48,996 nucleotides of DNA from Phenylobacterium sp. (GCF_030697925.1 NZ_JAUYOJ010000025.1:1-48996); one strand, 5' to 3'. Numbered from the stretch's first letter, positions 1-8,711 are shown. Numbers and translations are program-made. Notes: generated from the letters alone by a model not told the origin.

Positions 1-715
1 GCGCGACGCCGGCGATCCCGTCGAGCAGGCGCGGGCCTATGACGCCGCCGGCGCCGACGAGCTGATGTTCCTGGACATCACCGCCAGTCACGAGCGACGC
101 GGCGCCATCCTCGACGTCATCGCCCGCACCGCCGATGTCTGTTTCATGCCGCTCAGCGTCGGCGGCGGCATCCGCCAGGTGGAGGACGCGCGGCGACTGC
201 TGCTGGCCGGGGCCGACAAGATCTCCGTCAACACCGCCGCGGTGGAGAACCGCGACCTGATCAGCGCCTGCGCCGACGCCTTCGGCAGCCAGGCCGTGGT
301 CGTGGCGATTGACGCCAAGCACGGTCCCGCTGTGTCCGGTCACGGGCGCAATCACGGCTGGCGGGTGTTCACCTATGGCGGCCGCCACGACACGGGCATC
401 GACGTCGTCGACTACGCGGCCGACGTTGTGAAGCGCGGGGCGGGCGAGATTCTGCTGACCTCCATGGACCGCGACGGCGCCAAGATCGGCTACGACCTCG
501 ACCTGTTGAAAGCGGTGACGAACGCGGTCAACGTGCCGGTCATCGCCTCGGGCGGGGCCGGGAACGCGCAGCACATGGTCGAGGCCGTCACATTGGGCGG
601 CGCCGACGCGGTGCTCGCCGCCTCCATCTTCCATTTCGGCGAGGTCTCGGTTTCCGAGGTCAAACAGGCGATGGCCGCCGCCGCCATCCCGGTCCGCATG
701 GTGGAGCCCGCATGA
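1..715 (+). CDS. hisF: Imidazole glycerol phosphate synthase cyclase subunit HisF (5' truncated by window edge)
   Basis: HisF converts PRFAR plus ammonia delivered by HisH into imidazole glycerol phosphate and AICAR in histidine synthesis. The reading frame is open from base 2, ahead of the first ATG at 65, and translates as [20 protein letters not shown], which is internal HisF sequence. About 237 residues are visible against roughly 250 for the family, so only the first 14 or so residues are missing, including the first catalytic Asp. The second catalytic Asp region ([10 protein letters not shown]) and the phosphate-binding loops ([21 protein letters not shown]) of the (beta/alpha)8 barrel are present. 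The TGA stop overlaps the hisE ATG (ATGA), which indicates translational coupling. Confidence 0.96.
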   Translation, partial: RDAGDPVEQARAYDAAGADELMFLDITASHERRGAILDVIARTADVCFMPLSVGGGIRQVEDARRLLLAGADKISVNTAAVENRDLISACADAFGSQAVVVAIDAKHGPAVSGHGRNHGWRVFTYGGRHDTGIDVVDYAADVVKRGAGEILLTSMDRDGAKIGYDLDLLKAVTNAVNVPVIASGGAGNAQHMVEAVTLGGADAVLAASIFHFGEVSVSEVKQAMAAAAIPVRMVEPA

Positions 716-1044
716 GCCGTTTCTCTGAGACCCTGGACCGCCTGGCCGCCACCATCGAGAGCCGCCGCGGCGGCGACCCGGCCAGTTCCTACACCGCCAA
801 GCTGCTGTCCGAGGGTCCGGACCGGTCGGCCAAGAAGTTCGGCGAGGAAGCTTTCGAGACCGTCATCGCCGCCATGCAGGGCGACAAGGACGGCCTGGCC
901 GCCGAGAGCGCCGACCTGCTCTATCACTGGCTGGTCCTGCTGGCCCGGTCCGGCGTCAGCCTGGACGAGGTCGCCGCCTGGCTGGAAAGCCGCGAGGGCC
1001 GCTCCGGCCTCGAGGAAAAAGCCTGGCGCAAGAAGTCGACCTGA
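712..1044 (+). CDS. hisE: Phosphoribosyl-ATP diphosphatase HisE
   Basis: HisE hydrolyses phosphoribosyl-ATP to phosphoribosyl-AMP and pyrophosphate, the second step of histidine synthesis. The 110-residue protein has the length of a free-standing HisE. It shows the MazG-like metal-binding acidic residues in two helices: GEEAFET (Glu45, Glu46, Glu49) and ESADLLYH (Glu65, Asp68). The start overlaps the hisF stop by four bases, so the two genes are an operon. The gene is followed at once by a long inverted repeat that probably ends the transcript. Confidence 0.95.
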   Translation: MSRFSETLDRLAATIESRRGGDPASSYTAKLLSEGPDRSAKKFGEEAFETVIAAMQGDKDGLAAESADLLYHWLVLLARSGVSLDEVAAWLESREGRSGLEEKAWRKKST

Positions 1045-1056
1045 GGGTCACGCCCT

Positions 1057-1190
1057 TTTCCTCACCCGTTTACGGGGGAGGGGGACCGCCGTTAGGCGGT
1101 GGAGGGGGCGGCCTCAAGCTCGGAGCCCGGTCTCGCCCCCTCCACCACGCCTGCGGCGCGGTCCCCCTCCCCCATGAATGTGGGAGGAAA
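1057..1190. repeat. GC-rich long inverted repeat between hisE and a convergent gene
   Basis: The left arm (about 1057-1110) and right arm (about 1134-1190) are largely reverse complements: GGGGGAGGGGGACCGCC with GGCGGTGGAGGGGGCG on the left, and CGCCCCCTCCACC with GCGGTCCCCCTCCCCC on the right. The element fills the gap between two convergent genes, so it could form a hairpin ending transcripts from both sides. Similar but not identical elements lie at 8575, 13905, 15519, 17460, 21034, 25600, 26828 and 42450. Confidence 0.7.
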
Positions 1191-1192
1191 GA

Positions 1193-2335
1193 TCACCCCT
1201 TCACCGGCGTCACCCACAACCGATCGGCGGGCTTGCCCAGCACCCTGGCCGCCGCGGCGTGGAGGCTGGCGGGGGCGAGCTTGCCGCTCCTGGCCGCCGC
1301 CGACATCCAGGCCTCCAGATCGCCCCCCGTCCGGTCGTAGCCGTCGGCCTTCAGCAGACCGTAGAGACCCGCGGCCAGGACGTGCATGCCCTGGTCGTTC
1401 CTGGTCCAGCGTTCCGCCGCCGGCCGCACCACATAGCCCAGCCGCTCCTGGATGATCTGGTCCAGGGCCTGGCAGGTGTCCTCGTTGAGGATGCCGTCCA
1501 GCTGGTTGTAGCCCGTGCCCTTGTCCTTCTCCGCCAGGATGCGGGAGAAGAGGGCGTCCTTCTCCAGCACCGCCAGGCAGGCCTTGGCCGTCGGCCCGGC
1601 CATGTCGAAAGGCGGGTGCAGGATCTCATGGGCGGCGGTCAGCACCATGACCTGGTCGCTGGCGCCTACATGGGCGATGAACCTGTGGCCCTGCACCTTG
1701 ACCCCGTGCGGCCGGCAGAACCAGGCGAGGTCGATCTCGATCCGCGGGTCGAGCCCGCGGCCCAGCAGCCGCTCCTGCTCAGCGATGATGTCGAGCCGCG
1801 CCAGCAGCGGGCTGAGCTCGGCGATCCGCCTGGCGCCCGGCGCCTCGGCCAGGCCGCTGCGGAATTCGGAAAAGCCGGCGTCGCGCAGGCCGGTCAGCAC
1901 CGTGCGCAGCCGGTCGCGGCCGGCCAGGAACCGGTTCCAGTCGGCGGCGTCCCAGTAGACGCTGGCCTGGAAGGGCGGCTTCAGGACGGTCTCGGCGTCG
2001 TCCAGGCTCGCCAGCAGATCGCCGGGCGTTCCCGTCGGGCCTCCGGAAAACACCAGGGTCAGGTTGGGCCAGAGCAGGGCGCCCGCCGCATCGCTGTCGG
2101 CGTGCAGGCTCATCAGCGCCGCCATCACCGCCGCCGAGAGCCGCGGCTTGAAGGCGGCCATCTCGGCCTCGTAGTAGCGGGCGTAGAAGGGCTTGCCCGA
2201 GAGCGGGCCCAGGATGGCGATGGCGTCCAGCCCTTCGGAGCTCTTCACCACCCAGCGGGTGTGGATCGAGGCTTGCGCCAGGGTGGGCGCGGCGAGCAGG
2301 GCCAGGGAGGTGGCCAGGAGGGTTCGTCTGAGCAT
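1193..2335 (-). CDS. Exported protein of unknown family with an HExxH zinc-protease-like motif
   Basis: I do not recognise the family. The chosen ATG at 2335 gives 380 residues and places an N-terminal signal peptide (MLRRTLLATSLALLAAPTLA, cleavage near AQA) at the start. An upstream in-frame start at 2374 would overlap the AraC gene and bury the signal peptide. Residues 236-240 read HEILH, an HExxH motif inside a helix-like stretch (LTAAHEILHPPFD), which suggests a gluzincin-type zinc site. Acidic residues downstream (NEDTCQALDQ, 284-293; QERLGY) could supply the third ligand. The protein probably acts in the periplasm. It lies 20 bp downstream of the AraC-type regulator gene on the same strand and may be co-transcribed with it. 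Function and substrate are unknown, and protease activity is only inferred from the motif. Confidence 0.75.
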   Translation of the reverse strand: MLRRTLLATSLALLAAPTLAQASIHTRWVVKSSEGLDAIAILGPLSGKPFYARYYEAEMAAFKPRLSAAVMAALMSLHADSDAAGALLWPNLTLVFSGGPTGTPGDLLASLDDAETVLKPPFQASVYWDAADWNRFLAGRDRLRTVLTGLRDAGFSEFRSGLAEAPGARRIAELSPLLARLDIIAEQERLLGRGLDPRIEIDLAWFCRPHGVKVQGHRFIAHVGASDQVMVLTAAHEILHPPFDMAGPTAKACLAVLEKDALFSRILAEKDKGTGYNQLDGILNEDTCQALDQIIQERLGYVVRPAAERWTRNDQGMHVLAAGLYGLLKADGYDRTGGDLEAWMSAAARSGKLAPASLHAAAARVLGKPADRLWVTPVKG

Positions 2336-2355
2336 GGGCCGAGCTTGGCGCTGGC

Positions 2356-3039
2356 TCAGGCGGCGGTCTTGCATCCACTTGACCCGCGTCGCCAGACGCC
2401 CGGGGCGTGGCCGGTCAGGTCGCTCACCGCGCGGCTCATATGGGCCTGGTCGGCGAAACCGGCTTCCAGGGCCAGGTCGGCCAGGGGGGCGGCGGCGGCG
2501 ATCACGGCGCGCAGGGCCGTCCGCGCCCGGCCCTCGTAGCGGAACCGCTTGGGGCTGATCCCGAAGGCCCGGCCGAAGCCGCGCGACAGGGTTTCGGCCG
2601 CCAGGCCCTGGGCCCGGGCCCAGTCGCCCAGGGCCAGGCCCGGATCGGCGGCCAGGTCTCGGGCCAGCAGGTCGGGCCAGTCCAGCGCCTGGGGGGTGAT
2701 CGGGACCAGGCTCGCCCGCAGCAGGGCGCCGGCGGCGATGGCGTCGCGTTCGGCCAGCCGCGCCACGGCGTCCGGATCGGCGATCGTCGCGAATCCGCCG
2801 GCCAGGCCGCCCACTTCGAGGTTCAGCACCACCGCGCCGGTCGGGGCCACGGCGTTCAGATGGCCGTCGAACATCTCATGGATCGCCACGTCGCCGGCAA
2901 CCAACCGCCGCCGCCCGGCCTCGCCCGCCTCGTGGTAACCGCCGCGCAGCACCAGGGCGACATAGGCCCGCTCATGGCGATGGCGACCGAACCGCTCGCG
3001 CGGCGCCAGGTTCTGGCGAACGGGGGGTTCAGCGATCAT
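2356..3039 (-). CDS. AraC/XylS-family transcriptional regulator
   Basis: The 227-residue protein has a cupin-like N-terminal half (RFGRHRHERAYVALVLRGGYHEAG, then a GDVAIHE turn) and a C-terminal AraC-type double helix-turn-helix at about 125-220. The HTH region contains LGDWARAQGLAAETLSRGFGRAFG and the typical second-helix stretch LALEAGFADQAHMSRAVSDLTGHAPG. The family binds DNA and usually activates a nearby gene in response to a small ligand. The gene directly downstream on the same strand is the HExxH exported protein, which may be its target or simply co-transcribed. The ligand cannot be told from sequence. Confidence 0.88.
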   Translation of the reverse strand: MIAEPPVRQNLAPRERFGRHRHERAYVALVLRGGYHEAGEAGRRRLVAGDVAIHEMFDGHLNAVAPTGAVVLNLEVGGLAGGFATIADPDAVARLAERDAIAAGALLRASLVPITPQALDWPDLLARDLAADPGLALGDWARAQGLAAETLSRGFGRAFGISPKRFRYEGRARTALRAVIAAAAPLADLALEAGFADQAHMSRAVSDLTGHAPGVWRRGSSGCKTAA

Positions 3040-3089
3040 GGTTCGGTTTTCGCCCAGACCCGCGCCCGCGCCAAGTTAAGGCTGCGCAA

Positions 3090-4127
3090 TCAGTCCGGAA
3101 GCACCAGCACGTAGCGCGTTCCCGGTCCCTCGCCGCGGGTCAGGATGGCGCCGCCCTGGCGAGCGAAGCTCTCCACCAGCCGCCGCCCCAGGCCCGTGCT
3201 CTTGATCTTGTTGTCGGGGGGCATGCCCACCCCGTCGTCGGCCACGATCAGTTCCAGCCCGACCTCGATCCGCTTCAGCCGCACCAGGATCTCTCCCGTG
3301 CGGTCATCGGGAAAGGCGTATTTGGCCGCGTTGGTGACCAGTTCGTTGACCACCAGGCCGAGCGCCACGGCGCGGTCACGGCTCAGGTCGCCCGGCTCCA
3401 GGTCGCAGGTCAGCCGCACCGCCCCGGTGAGCAGCAGGCTGTCGGCCAGGTTCGCGCACAGCTCGCGCAGATAGGCCGCCAGGTCGATGGAGCCCACCGT
3501 GTCGCTGGGGGAATAGAGATAGGCGTGGGCCTGGCCCATGGCGTGGACCCGGCGCAGGGCGTCGCCAAGCGCGGTCTCGGTGCCCGGATCGGCTGCGCGC
3601 CGGCGCTGCATCTCCAGCAGGCTGGCGACCATCTGGAAGTTGTTCTTCACCCGGTGGTTCAGTTCTCGCAGCAGCAGGTCGCGGACCTCCAGCTTGGTGG
3701 CGCGCTCATGGCCGGCCGCCGAGGCCGCGCCTCGGAAGACCTGGGCCAGGCCGATCATCAGCAGGGCGGAAAAGGCGTTCAGCACCAGGGCCGCGCCGTC
3801 GTCGACGCTCAACGGACCGAACCGCTCCGGCGGCAGGAGCATGTACCAGACGCCAACCAGAGCCACGGCCAGGACGCCCAGCCCTGAGCGCCATCCGGCC
3901 AGCAGGGTGGCGGCCAGAACCGCCGGGCCGACGAAGACGAAGGGCGCGATCTGGGACGTGAATAGCTCGACGATCAGGCGCAGGACAGCCGCGCCGGCGA
4001 CGCAGACACCCGCGCAGGCGACCTCGACCACCCATCGCGGCGCGACGTCGGCCAGCCGGTCCGGCAAGTTAAGGTCGCCCAGCCCTCGCATGGCCCAAGG
4101 GTCCCGCGCGCGGAGGCCCGTGGTCAA
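3090..4127 (-). CDS. Membrane sensor histidine kinase, HisKA_2 type
   Basis: The 345-residue protein has three to four hydrophobic segments at about 32-135, resembling the DUF4118 membrane module found in such kinases. A HisKA_2 dimerisation domain follows, with the phospho-acceptor motif LNHRVKNNFQ (His158). The C-terminal ATPase domain has the N box NELVTNAAKYAF (261-272), the G1 box DDGVGMP and the G2 box STGLGRRLV. This class is typical of alphaproteobacterial general-stress signalling. No partner response regulator is adjacent, so it is an orphan kinase here. An alternative ATG 12 codons in (MRGLGD) is possible. Confidence 0.88.
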   Translation of the reverse strand: MTTGLRARDPWAMRGLGDLNLPDRLADVAPRWVVEVACAGVCVAGAAVLRLIVELFTSQIAPFVFVGPAVLAATLLAGWRSGLGVLAVALVGVWYMLLPPERFGPLSVDDGAALVLNAFSALLMIGLAQVFRGAASAAGHERATKLEVRDLLLRELNHRVKNNFQMVASLLEMQRRRAADPGTETALGDALRRVHAMGQAHAYLYSPSDTVGSIDLAAYLRELCANLADSLLLTGAVRLTCDLEPGDLSRDRAVALGLVVNELVTNAAKYAFPDDRTGEILVRLKRIEVGLELIVADDGVGMPPDNKIKSTGLGRRLVESFARQGGAILTRGEGPGTRYVLVLPD

Positions 4128-4261
4128 GTGCGGATTCGCGTATTAGGCGAACCATCTGGCCCGACACCCCAGTTCCGCCGACGGGGCGGGCAGACGAAAT
4201 TGTTGCGCCGAAAGGGTTTCGGGCTCGACCGGCGGCGTGGCCCGGCCGCATAGTCGCCGGC

Positions 4262-5158
4262 GTGACCTACCCGTTCCTTCATGCCCTGACCCCGCGCGAC
4301 CGCGATTGGCCGCGGGTGGCGATCATGCTGGTCTCGGCGCCCGTGGCGGGCCTGCTGATCAACTTTCCGGTCATGGTCGTCCTGTTCGCCCTAGGGGTGG
4401 CGGAGCCCGACGGGCCGCGGCTGCAGCGTTCGGCGCTCTATGTCCTGCAGATCGCCCTCATGCTGGGATCGCTGGCGGCCGGGGTGGTGCTGGCCGCGCG
4501 GGTGATCTTCGGCCGGCCCGTGGCCAGCTGGGTCGTCGCCACGCCGAGGTTCCGCAAGTCGCTGCTGGTCCTGGGCGCCGCGGCGACCCTGCCGGCCGTG
4601 GCCGTGCTGATGGCGATCGACGCCCTGGCCTTCGGGGGCGAGCTGCAATTTCCGATCCTCGAGCCCGCCGGCCTCGACCTGAAGCTCGGCTATTTCTGCG
4701 CCATGGTGGTGGGCCTGCTGGTGGCCGCGGCGGCCGAGGAGGTGGTGTTCCGCGGCTATGTGCTGCAACAGACCGCCGCCTTCACCCGCAATATCTGGGT
4801 GATCGTCGCCCTGAACGGGGTGCTGTTCTCCCTGTTCCACTTGGAGTTCGACCCCTCGGCCCTGGCGGCGCGGGCGCTGGCCGGCGCGGCCTTCGCCTGG
4901 GCGGCCCTGCGGCTGGGCGGGCTGGAGTTCGCCATCGGCGCGCACCTGGCGGCCAATCTGATGCTGGCCCTCTTCCAGGCGCCCATGCTGCCGGAGGATC
5001 CGGTGGCGGCCGGTGGGCTGGACGAGGTGCTGGGGGAGGTGGCGCTGGCCGCCTACACCGTCTGGATCGTCGAGCTGCTACGCCGCCGGATCCGACCATT
5101 TTCCGCCGAAGTGGAAGCCGGTTCGGCGAAGAAAATGGTCGAAACTAGAAGTCTTTGA
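4262..5158 (+). CDS. CPBP-family intramembrane metalloprotease
   Basis: The frame starts at a GTG (4262) and encodes 298 residues with about seven to eight hydrophobic segments. The CPBP (Abi, CAAX-protease-like) motifs are present: EEVVFRG at 159-165, FSLFH with His193, and GAHLAANL with His228. These residues form the glutamate/histidine metal site of the family, whose members cleave membrane substrates or act in immunity or maturation roles. The substrate is unknown. The last 20 or so residues (from about 278) are encoded by a palindromic repeat (5094-5141) that also occurs intergenically at 30194, so the C-terminal tail is probably a late addition. The gene converges on the PHA-system gene at 5195. 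Confidence 0.85.
   Translation: MTYPFLHALTPRDRDWPRVAIMLVSAPVAGLLINFPVMVVLFALGVAEPDGPRLQRSALYVLQIALMLGSLAAGVVLAARVIFGRPVASWVVATPRFRKSLLVLGAAATLPAVAVLMAIDALAFGGELQFPILEPAGLDLKLGYFCAMVVGLLVAAAAEEVVFRGYVLQQTAAFTRNIWVIVALNGVLFSLFHLEFDPSALAARALAGAAFAWAALRLGGLEFAIGAHLAANLMLALFQAPMLPEDPVAAGGLDEVLGEVALAAYTVWIVELLRRRIRPFSAEVEAGSAKKMVETRSL
5094..5141. repeat. 48-bp palindromic repeat, copy 1 (inside the CPBP gene end)
   Basis: The element starts GACCATTTTC and ends GAAAATGGTC, with an inner inverted pair TTCCGCCGAA / TTCGGCGAA, so it can fold into a hairpin. A second copy at 30194-30241 differs at only three positions, by eye. This copy lies within the reading frame of the CPBP protease and encodes its C-terminal tail (RPFSAEVEAGSAKKMVE). 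Confidence 0.85.
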
Positions 5159-5194
5159 GCAAAATCGTTCGATCTTGCCCGGGTTTGACTGGAG

Positions 5195-5503
5195 CTATTT
5201 CTTCTCCAGCATGAGCTGGCCTTCCTTCTTCAGCCGGCCCTTCACCTTGTCGGCGATCATGGCGAAGAAGGGCGGCAGGTCGACCTCCATCTTCACGGCG
5301 TCCTCCAGCACGTCCAGGCGGCCGGCCACGGCCTGGCCCACCACCTTGGCCGCGAAGCTCAGCCGATCGCCTTCCCAGGCATGGGTCATCTTCACGCCCT
5401 CGCCGAACTGCTGGAGGATCCGTCCCATGCCCTCCTCGACGCGCTTGCGGGCCTCGGCCTTGCCGAGGTCGTGGGGAATGCTGACGGTGATCGGCTTGGC
5501 CAT
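5195..5503 (-). CDS. Polyhydroxyalkanoic acid system family protein (PHA_gran_rgn type)
   Basis: The 102-residue protein begins MAKPITVSIPHDLGKAEARKRVEEGM, which matches my recollection of the PHA-granule-region family. Members are small soluble proteins of about 90-110 residues, often near PHA granule or other housekeeping genes, with no firmly known biochemical role. The body alternates basic and hydrophobic residues, with a conserved-looking WEGDRLSFAAKVVGQ segment, and has no signal peptide or membrane helix. It is convergent with the CPBP gene and has no PHA synthase beside it here. Confidence 0.75.
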   Translation of the reverse strand: MAKPITVSIPHDLGKAEARKRVEEGMGRILQQFGEGVKMTHAWEGDRLSFAAKVVGQAVAGRLDVLEDAVKMEVDLPPFFAMIADKVKGRLKKEGQLMLEKK

Positions 5504-5549
5504 GGGTGTCCTCCTAGGTCAGCTATAACGCCCCCGCGGCGCTATGGCT

Positions 5550-6116
5550 TCAGCCCCGCGCCTTGCGCTTGAGCGCCACATAGAGCGCGCCTTCGCCGCC
5601 GTGGCGGCGATGGGCCTCGGAAATCCCCGCCACCACGTCGCGCAGGGCCGGATCGGCCAGCCACTCCGGCGTGCGGCGGCGCAGGACGCCGTCGCCCTGC
5701 ACGCCCTTGCCGGTGATCACCAGCACGGCGCGGGCCCCGTCGTCATGGCTGCGGCGCAAGAAGGCCTCCAGCGCCGCTCGGGCCCGGTCCTGGGTCATGC
5801 CGTGCAGGTCGATCCGTCCGCCGATGGGGTCGCGCTCCCTGGCGATGCGATGCTTGCGGCGCGGCTCGATGCCCTTGTCCTCGGCGTCCGGCTTGCCCGC
5901 GCGCGGCGGAAGCCCGCGCCCCGCGAGTTCGCCGACCATGAAGGCCGCGCCGTTCCACTGTGGAGGCGGAAGCGGATCGGCCGTGGCCCTGGGCGGAGCT
6001 TTCGCCGCGGTCGCCGCCTTCGGCGCCGGCGCCGGCTTGCGGCCGGGCAGGGGGTGGACCGTGGCCGCCACCATCGACCAGAGCCTGTGCTCGTCGGGCC
6101 GGATGGGCCGTTTCAC
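5550..6116 (-). CDS. Smr-domain protein (MutS2 C-terminal-like nuclease domain)
   Basis: The 188-residue protein has a basic, Ala/Pro-rich N-terminal half and a C-terminal Smr domain (about 100-185). The diagnostic motifs are IDLHGMTQDRA (LDLHGxT type) and VLVITGKG (TGxG type). Stand-alone Smr proteins bind nucleic acid and can have endonuclease activity. The start is a GTG at 6116 overlapping the stop of the upstream mltA by four bases (GTGA), so the two are translationally coupled. The physiological substrate is not known from sequence. Confidence 0.9.
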   Translation of the reverse strand: MKRPIRPDEHRLWSMVAATVHPLPGRKPAPAPKAATAAKAPPRATADPLPPPQWNGAAFMVGELAGRGLPPRAGKPDAEDKGIEPRRKHRIARERDPIGGRIDLHGMTQDRARAALEAFLRRSHDDGARAVLVITGKGVQGDGVLRRRTPEWLADPALRDVVAGISEAHRRHGGEGALYVALKRKARG

Positions 6117-7273
6117 CGTCCCGGACCGACCTTGGGGACCAGCCGGTGCATCCGCAGGGTATGGCGCACGCGCCCGGCCTCGACCCCGGCCTCGGGACCC
6201 TGGCCCAGATAGAGGTCGGCGCGCACCTGGCCCTTGATCGCCCCGCCGACGTCCAGCGCCATGGCCGTGCGGCGATAGCTGGGGAAGGCGCCGCTGAGAG
6301 TCGGCGCCTGGCCATCGATGTAAAACAGTTCGCCCAGGGTGTTGCTGCTGACATCGACGGCGATGGCGCGGCCGGGCGGCAGCGGAACCCCCGCCGCGCC
6401 CACGGGTTGGCGCCCGTCGTCCGGCGCCAGGGTGAAGAACACATAGCGGGGATTGAGCGCCATGACCTGCTGGGCTTCGGGACCGCGATGGCTGGCCAGC
6501 CAGACCCGGATCGCCTCGCCCGAGGTGTTGTTGGCCGCGAGCAGCCCCTTGTCGCGCATGGGATTGGCGATGCCGGCGAAGGGCAGGCCGTTGGTGGCGG
6601 CGAACACCGCCTTCAGCCGCCGCCCGTCGGGATAGGTCAGCACCCCCGAGCCTTGGATCTGCAGGAAGAACTTCTCCTCCGGCCGCATCCAGGCGAGCGC
6701 CGGGCCGCCGCCTTGCGCCTCGATGGCCGCGCGGTTGGGATAGGGGGCGAGCTTGCCGTCCGGCCCGCGCTTCAGGGCGTCCTTGGCGCCGGGGCCGGAG
6801 GTCACCAGGTCGGCGGGCTTGGGCCTCAGGGGAGCGGAAAACTCCGCGTCGGGCCGGTCGCGGGCCTCGTAGACCGGCGAGAAATAGGCGGTCAGCACGC
6901 CCTCGCCAGCCACCAACTCAGGCCGGAAGCTGTCCTCGAAGAAGGCGCGGGCGGCCAGGCCGCTGAGCGGCGGCAAGCCGCGGGCGCGGCGGCAAATCTC
7001 CGCCAGGGCCGGATCGCGGGCGACCCCGCAGGTGGCGCGGAAGGCGTCGAAGGCCGCGGCGTGATCGTCGTTCGCCCAGCCGGGCAGGTCCTCGAAGCGC
7101 TCCAGCCGTTCGGGCGGCGGGGTCGGCGCCGGCGGGGGCAGGGGCCTGACCGGCGACGGGCGGGGACCGGGCGTCGGCCCGGACCGCGGCGTGGCGCAGG
7201 CGGCGAGGGTCAGCGTCAGCAAGGCCGCGGCGAGGACGCTCCATGGCGCGCGGGGCGTGAGTCTGCGGGCCAA
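6113..7273 (-). CDS. mltA: Membrane-bound lytic murein transglycosylase A (MltA)
   Basis: MltA cleaves the MurNAc-GlcNAc bond of peptidoglycan, forming 1,6-anhydro ends. I place the start at the TTG at 7273: a GGAGG lies seven bases upstream, and the protein then opens with a lipoprotein signal (SVLAAALLTLTLAAC). The frame stays open further upstream but would run into the Tim44-like gene; a GTG at 7279 is the alternative. A Pro-rich linker follows, then the MltA core with VLTAYFSPVYEA, FFLQIQGSGVLTYPDG, and the 3D domain near the C-terminus (AIAVDVSSNTLGELFYI ... ALDVGGAIKG) bearing the catalytic Asp. The length of 386 residues is normal. It lies between the Tim44-like gene and the Smr gene in one leftward run. 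Confidence 0.93.
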   Translation of the reverse strand: MARRLTPRAPWSVLAAALLTLTLAACATPRSGPTPGPRPSPVRPLPPPAPTPPPERLERFEDLPGWANDDHAAAFDAFRATCGVARDPALAEICRRARGLPPLSGLAARAFFEDSFRPELVAGEGVLTAYFSPVYEARDRPDAEFSAPLRPKPADLVTSGPGAKDALKRGPDGKLAPYPNRAAIEAQGGGPALAWMRPEEKFFLQIQGSGVLTYPDGRRLKAVFAATNGLPFAGIANPMRDKGLLAANNTSGEAIRVWLASHRGPEAQQVMALNPRYVFFTLAPDDGRQPVGAAGVPLPPGRAIAVDVSSNTLGELFYIDGQAPTLSGAFPSYRRTAMALDVGGAIKGQVRADLYLGQGPEAGVEAGRVRHTLRMHRLVPKVGPGR

Positions 7274-7304
7274 GATCACCCCTCCAGTCGGGAAACGGGC
7301 GGTC

Positions 7305-7919
7305 CTACGCCTCGGCGGCGTCGACGTGAACCAGCATCCAGTTGGGATCACGGCTCTTGAGATTGCGCTCGAAGGTCCAGAGCTCGGCGGTGCGCTTGTC
7401 GTCCACGGCCTCGCCCTCGGGGCCCTTGGAGCGGCTGCGGAACTCGGCCAGGAAGCGCACGGTGATGCGGGCGGCGTCGCCCACCAGTTCGGCGCGCTCC
7501 ATGTCGGCGCGCGGGGCGTGCAGGAATTCGACGGTTTCGGTGGCGCCGCTGGCCTCCCGCGCGTCGATCCCGGCCTCGAAGCTGGACATGACGTTGGGCG
7601 CCAGCAGGTTCTTCAGCGTTTCGCGGTCGCCCGCGGCGAAGGCGCGCACGATCATCTCGTAGGCGCCCTTGGCCCCGGCCAGGAACCGGGAGATGTCGAA
7701 GGAGGGGTCGCGGTGCTTCACCGCCGGCAGTCCCGTGAGCCCGACCCCGTCGTCCGGGGCGTCGAGCACCGGGGTCACCGGACCCCCCGGAACCGCGGCC
7801 TTGTCGGCGGCGGCGTCCTCGGGCTGGCGGCCCACACGGCGGCCCAGCACCGAATACAGCTGGTACAGCACCACAGCAGCCAGGCCGGCGAAGATGATCA
7901 GCTCGAGAACGTTGGACAA
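7305..7919 (-). CDS. Tim44/TimA-like membrane-anchored protein
   Basis: The 204-residue protein has a single N-terminal membrane helix (ELIIFAGLAAVVLYQLYSVL) and a C-terminal Tim44-like NTF2-fold domain (about 75-204; GAKGAYEMIVRAFAAGDRETLKNLLAPNV ... TAELWTFERNLKSRDPNWMLVHV). Alphaproteobacterial members are relatives of mitochondrial Tim44. The divergent neighbour is secB, an export chaperone gene, so a role in membrane or export quality control is plausible but unproven. The gene heads a leftward run with mltA and the Smr gene. Confidence 0.85.
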   Translation of the reverse strand: MSNVLELIIFAGLAAVVLYQLYSVLGRRVGRQPEDAAADKAAVPGGPVTPVLDAPDDGVGLTGLPAVKHRDPSFDISRFLAGAKGAYEMIVRAFAAGDRETLKNLLAPNVMSSFEAGIDAREASGATETVEFLHAPRADMERAELVGDAARITVRFLAEFRSRSKGPEGEAVDDKRTAELWTFERNLKSRDPNWMLVHVDAAEA

Positions 7920-8070
7920 CGGTTAGGGCTCGTAGAAACGGGAAAGGCTCAATATAGGACAGCGCAACGCCCCCGTCAGGGGCGACGTTGCATCGGCTTA
8001 GGCCACATGATAGCAGCCCGCGCCACAAACAGGACGTGAATGGACGTCCGATAACCGGATTTTCCAGAAC

Positions 8071-8568
8071 ATGACCGATACCGACGTGGCCCCCGAGTCC
8101 AACGGCGCCGACACCGAAGAGCCCGGCATCCGCATCCTGGCCCAGTTCATCCGCGATCTGTCCTTCGAGAACCCGCGCGCGCCGGAGACCCTGCGCACCC
8201 AGTCGGCCGGCCAGCCGCAGATCGACATGGGCGTCGAGATGAATGCGCGGGGCCGCGAGGACGGCCTGTTCGAGGTGGACCTGAAGCTCTCGGCCCGCGC
8301 CACCCGCGAGGACGGCCCGGTGTTCCACGTAGAGCTGCTGTACGGTGGCGTCTTCCAGATCACCGGCGTCGCCCCGGCCGACATCGAGCCGGTGCTGCTG
8401 GTGGAATGCCCGCGCTTCCTGTTTCCCTTCGCCCGCCGGGTGATTGGCGACGTGACCTCGGACGGCGGCTATCCGCCCTTCCTGCTGGACCCCATCGACT
8501 TCGCCGGCGTCTACGCCGCGCGCAAGGCCGGCGGCGAGATCCAGGGCCCGGCCATGGGCAACGCCTAA
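8071..8568 (+). CDS. secB: Protein-export chaperone SecB
   Basis: SecB holds preproteins unfolded and hands them to SecA for translocation. The 165-residue protein aligns by eye with SecB throughout: [18 protein letters not shown] near the N-terminus, [11 protein letters not shown], the [16 protein letters not shown] strand, [17 protein letters not shown], and [18 protein letters not shown] near the C-terminus. The acidic N-terminal extension (about 20 residues) is common in alphaproteobacteria. It is transcribed away from the Tim44-like gene across a 151-bp gap and is followed by a long inverted repeat. Confidence 0.97.
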   Translation: MTDTDVAPESNGADTEEPGIRILAQFIRDLSFENPRAPETLRTQSAGQPQIDMGVEMNARGREDGLFEVDLKLSARATREDGPVFHVELLYGGVFQITGVAPADIEPVLLVECPRFLFPFARRVIGDVTSDGGYPPFLLDPIDFAGVYAARKAGGEIQGPAMGNA

Positions 8569-8574
8569 GGCATT

Positions 8575-8711
8575 CTTTTCCCTCCCCTTTATGGGGAGGG
8601 ACAGGCGGCGAAGCCGCCAGGGTGGGGCGGTCCGGCCGCCTTATCCAAGTTCAAGAAAACCCCACCCTCGACCCTCCGGGGTCTGCCCTCCCCATAAAGG
8701 GGAGGGAAAAG
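8575..8711. repeat. Long inverted repeat between secB and dnaQ
   Basis: The left arm (about 8575-8628: TTTTCCCTCCCCTTTATGGG ... GGGTGGGG) and right arm (about 8660-8711: CCCCACCCTC ... CCATAAAGGGGAGGGAAAAG) are near-perfect reverse complements. The element fills the gap between convergent secB and dnaQ and ends in T-runs on each strand, as a bidirectional terminator would. It resembles the element at 42450. Confidence 0.8.
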
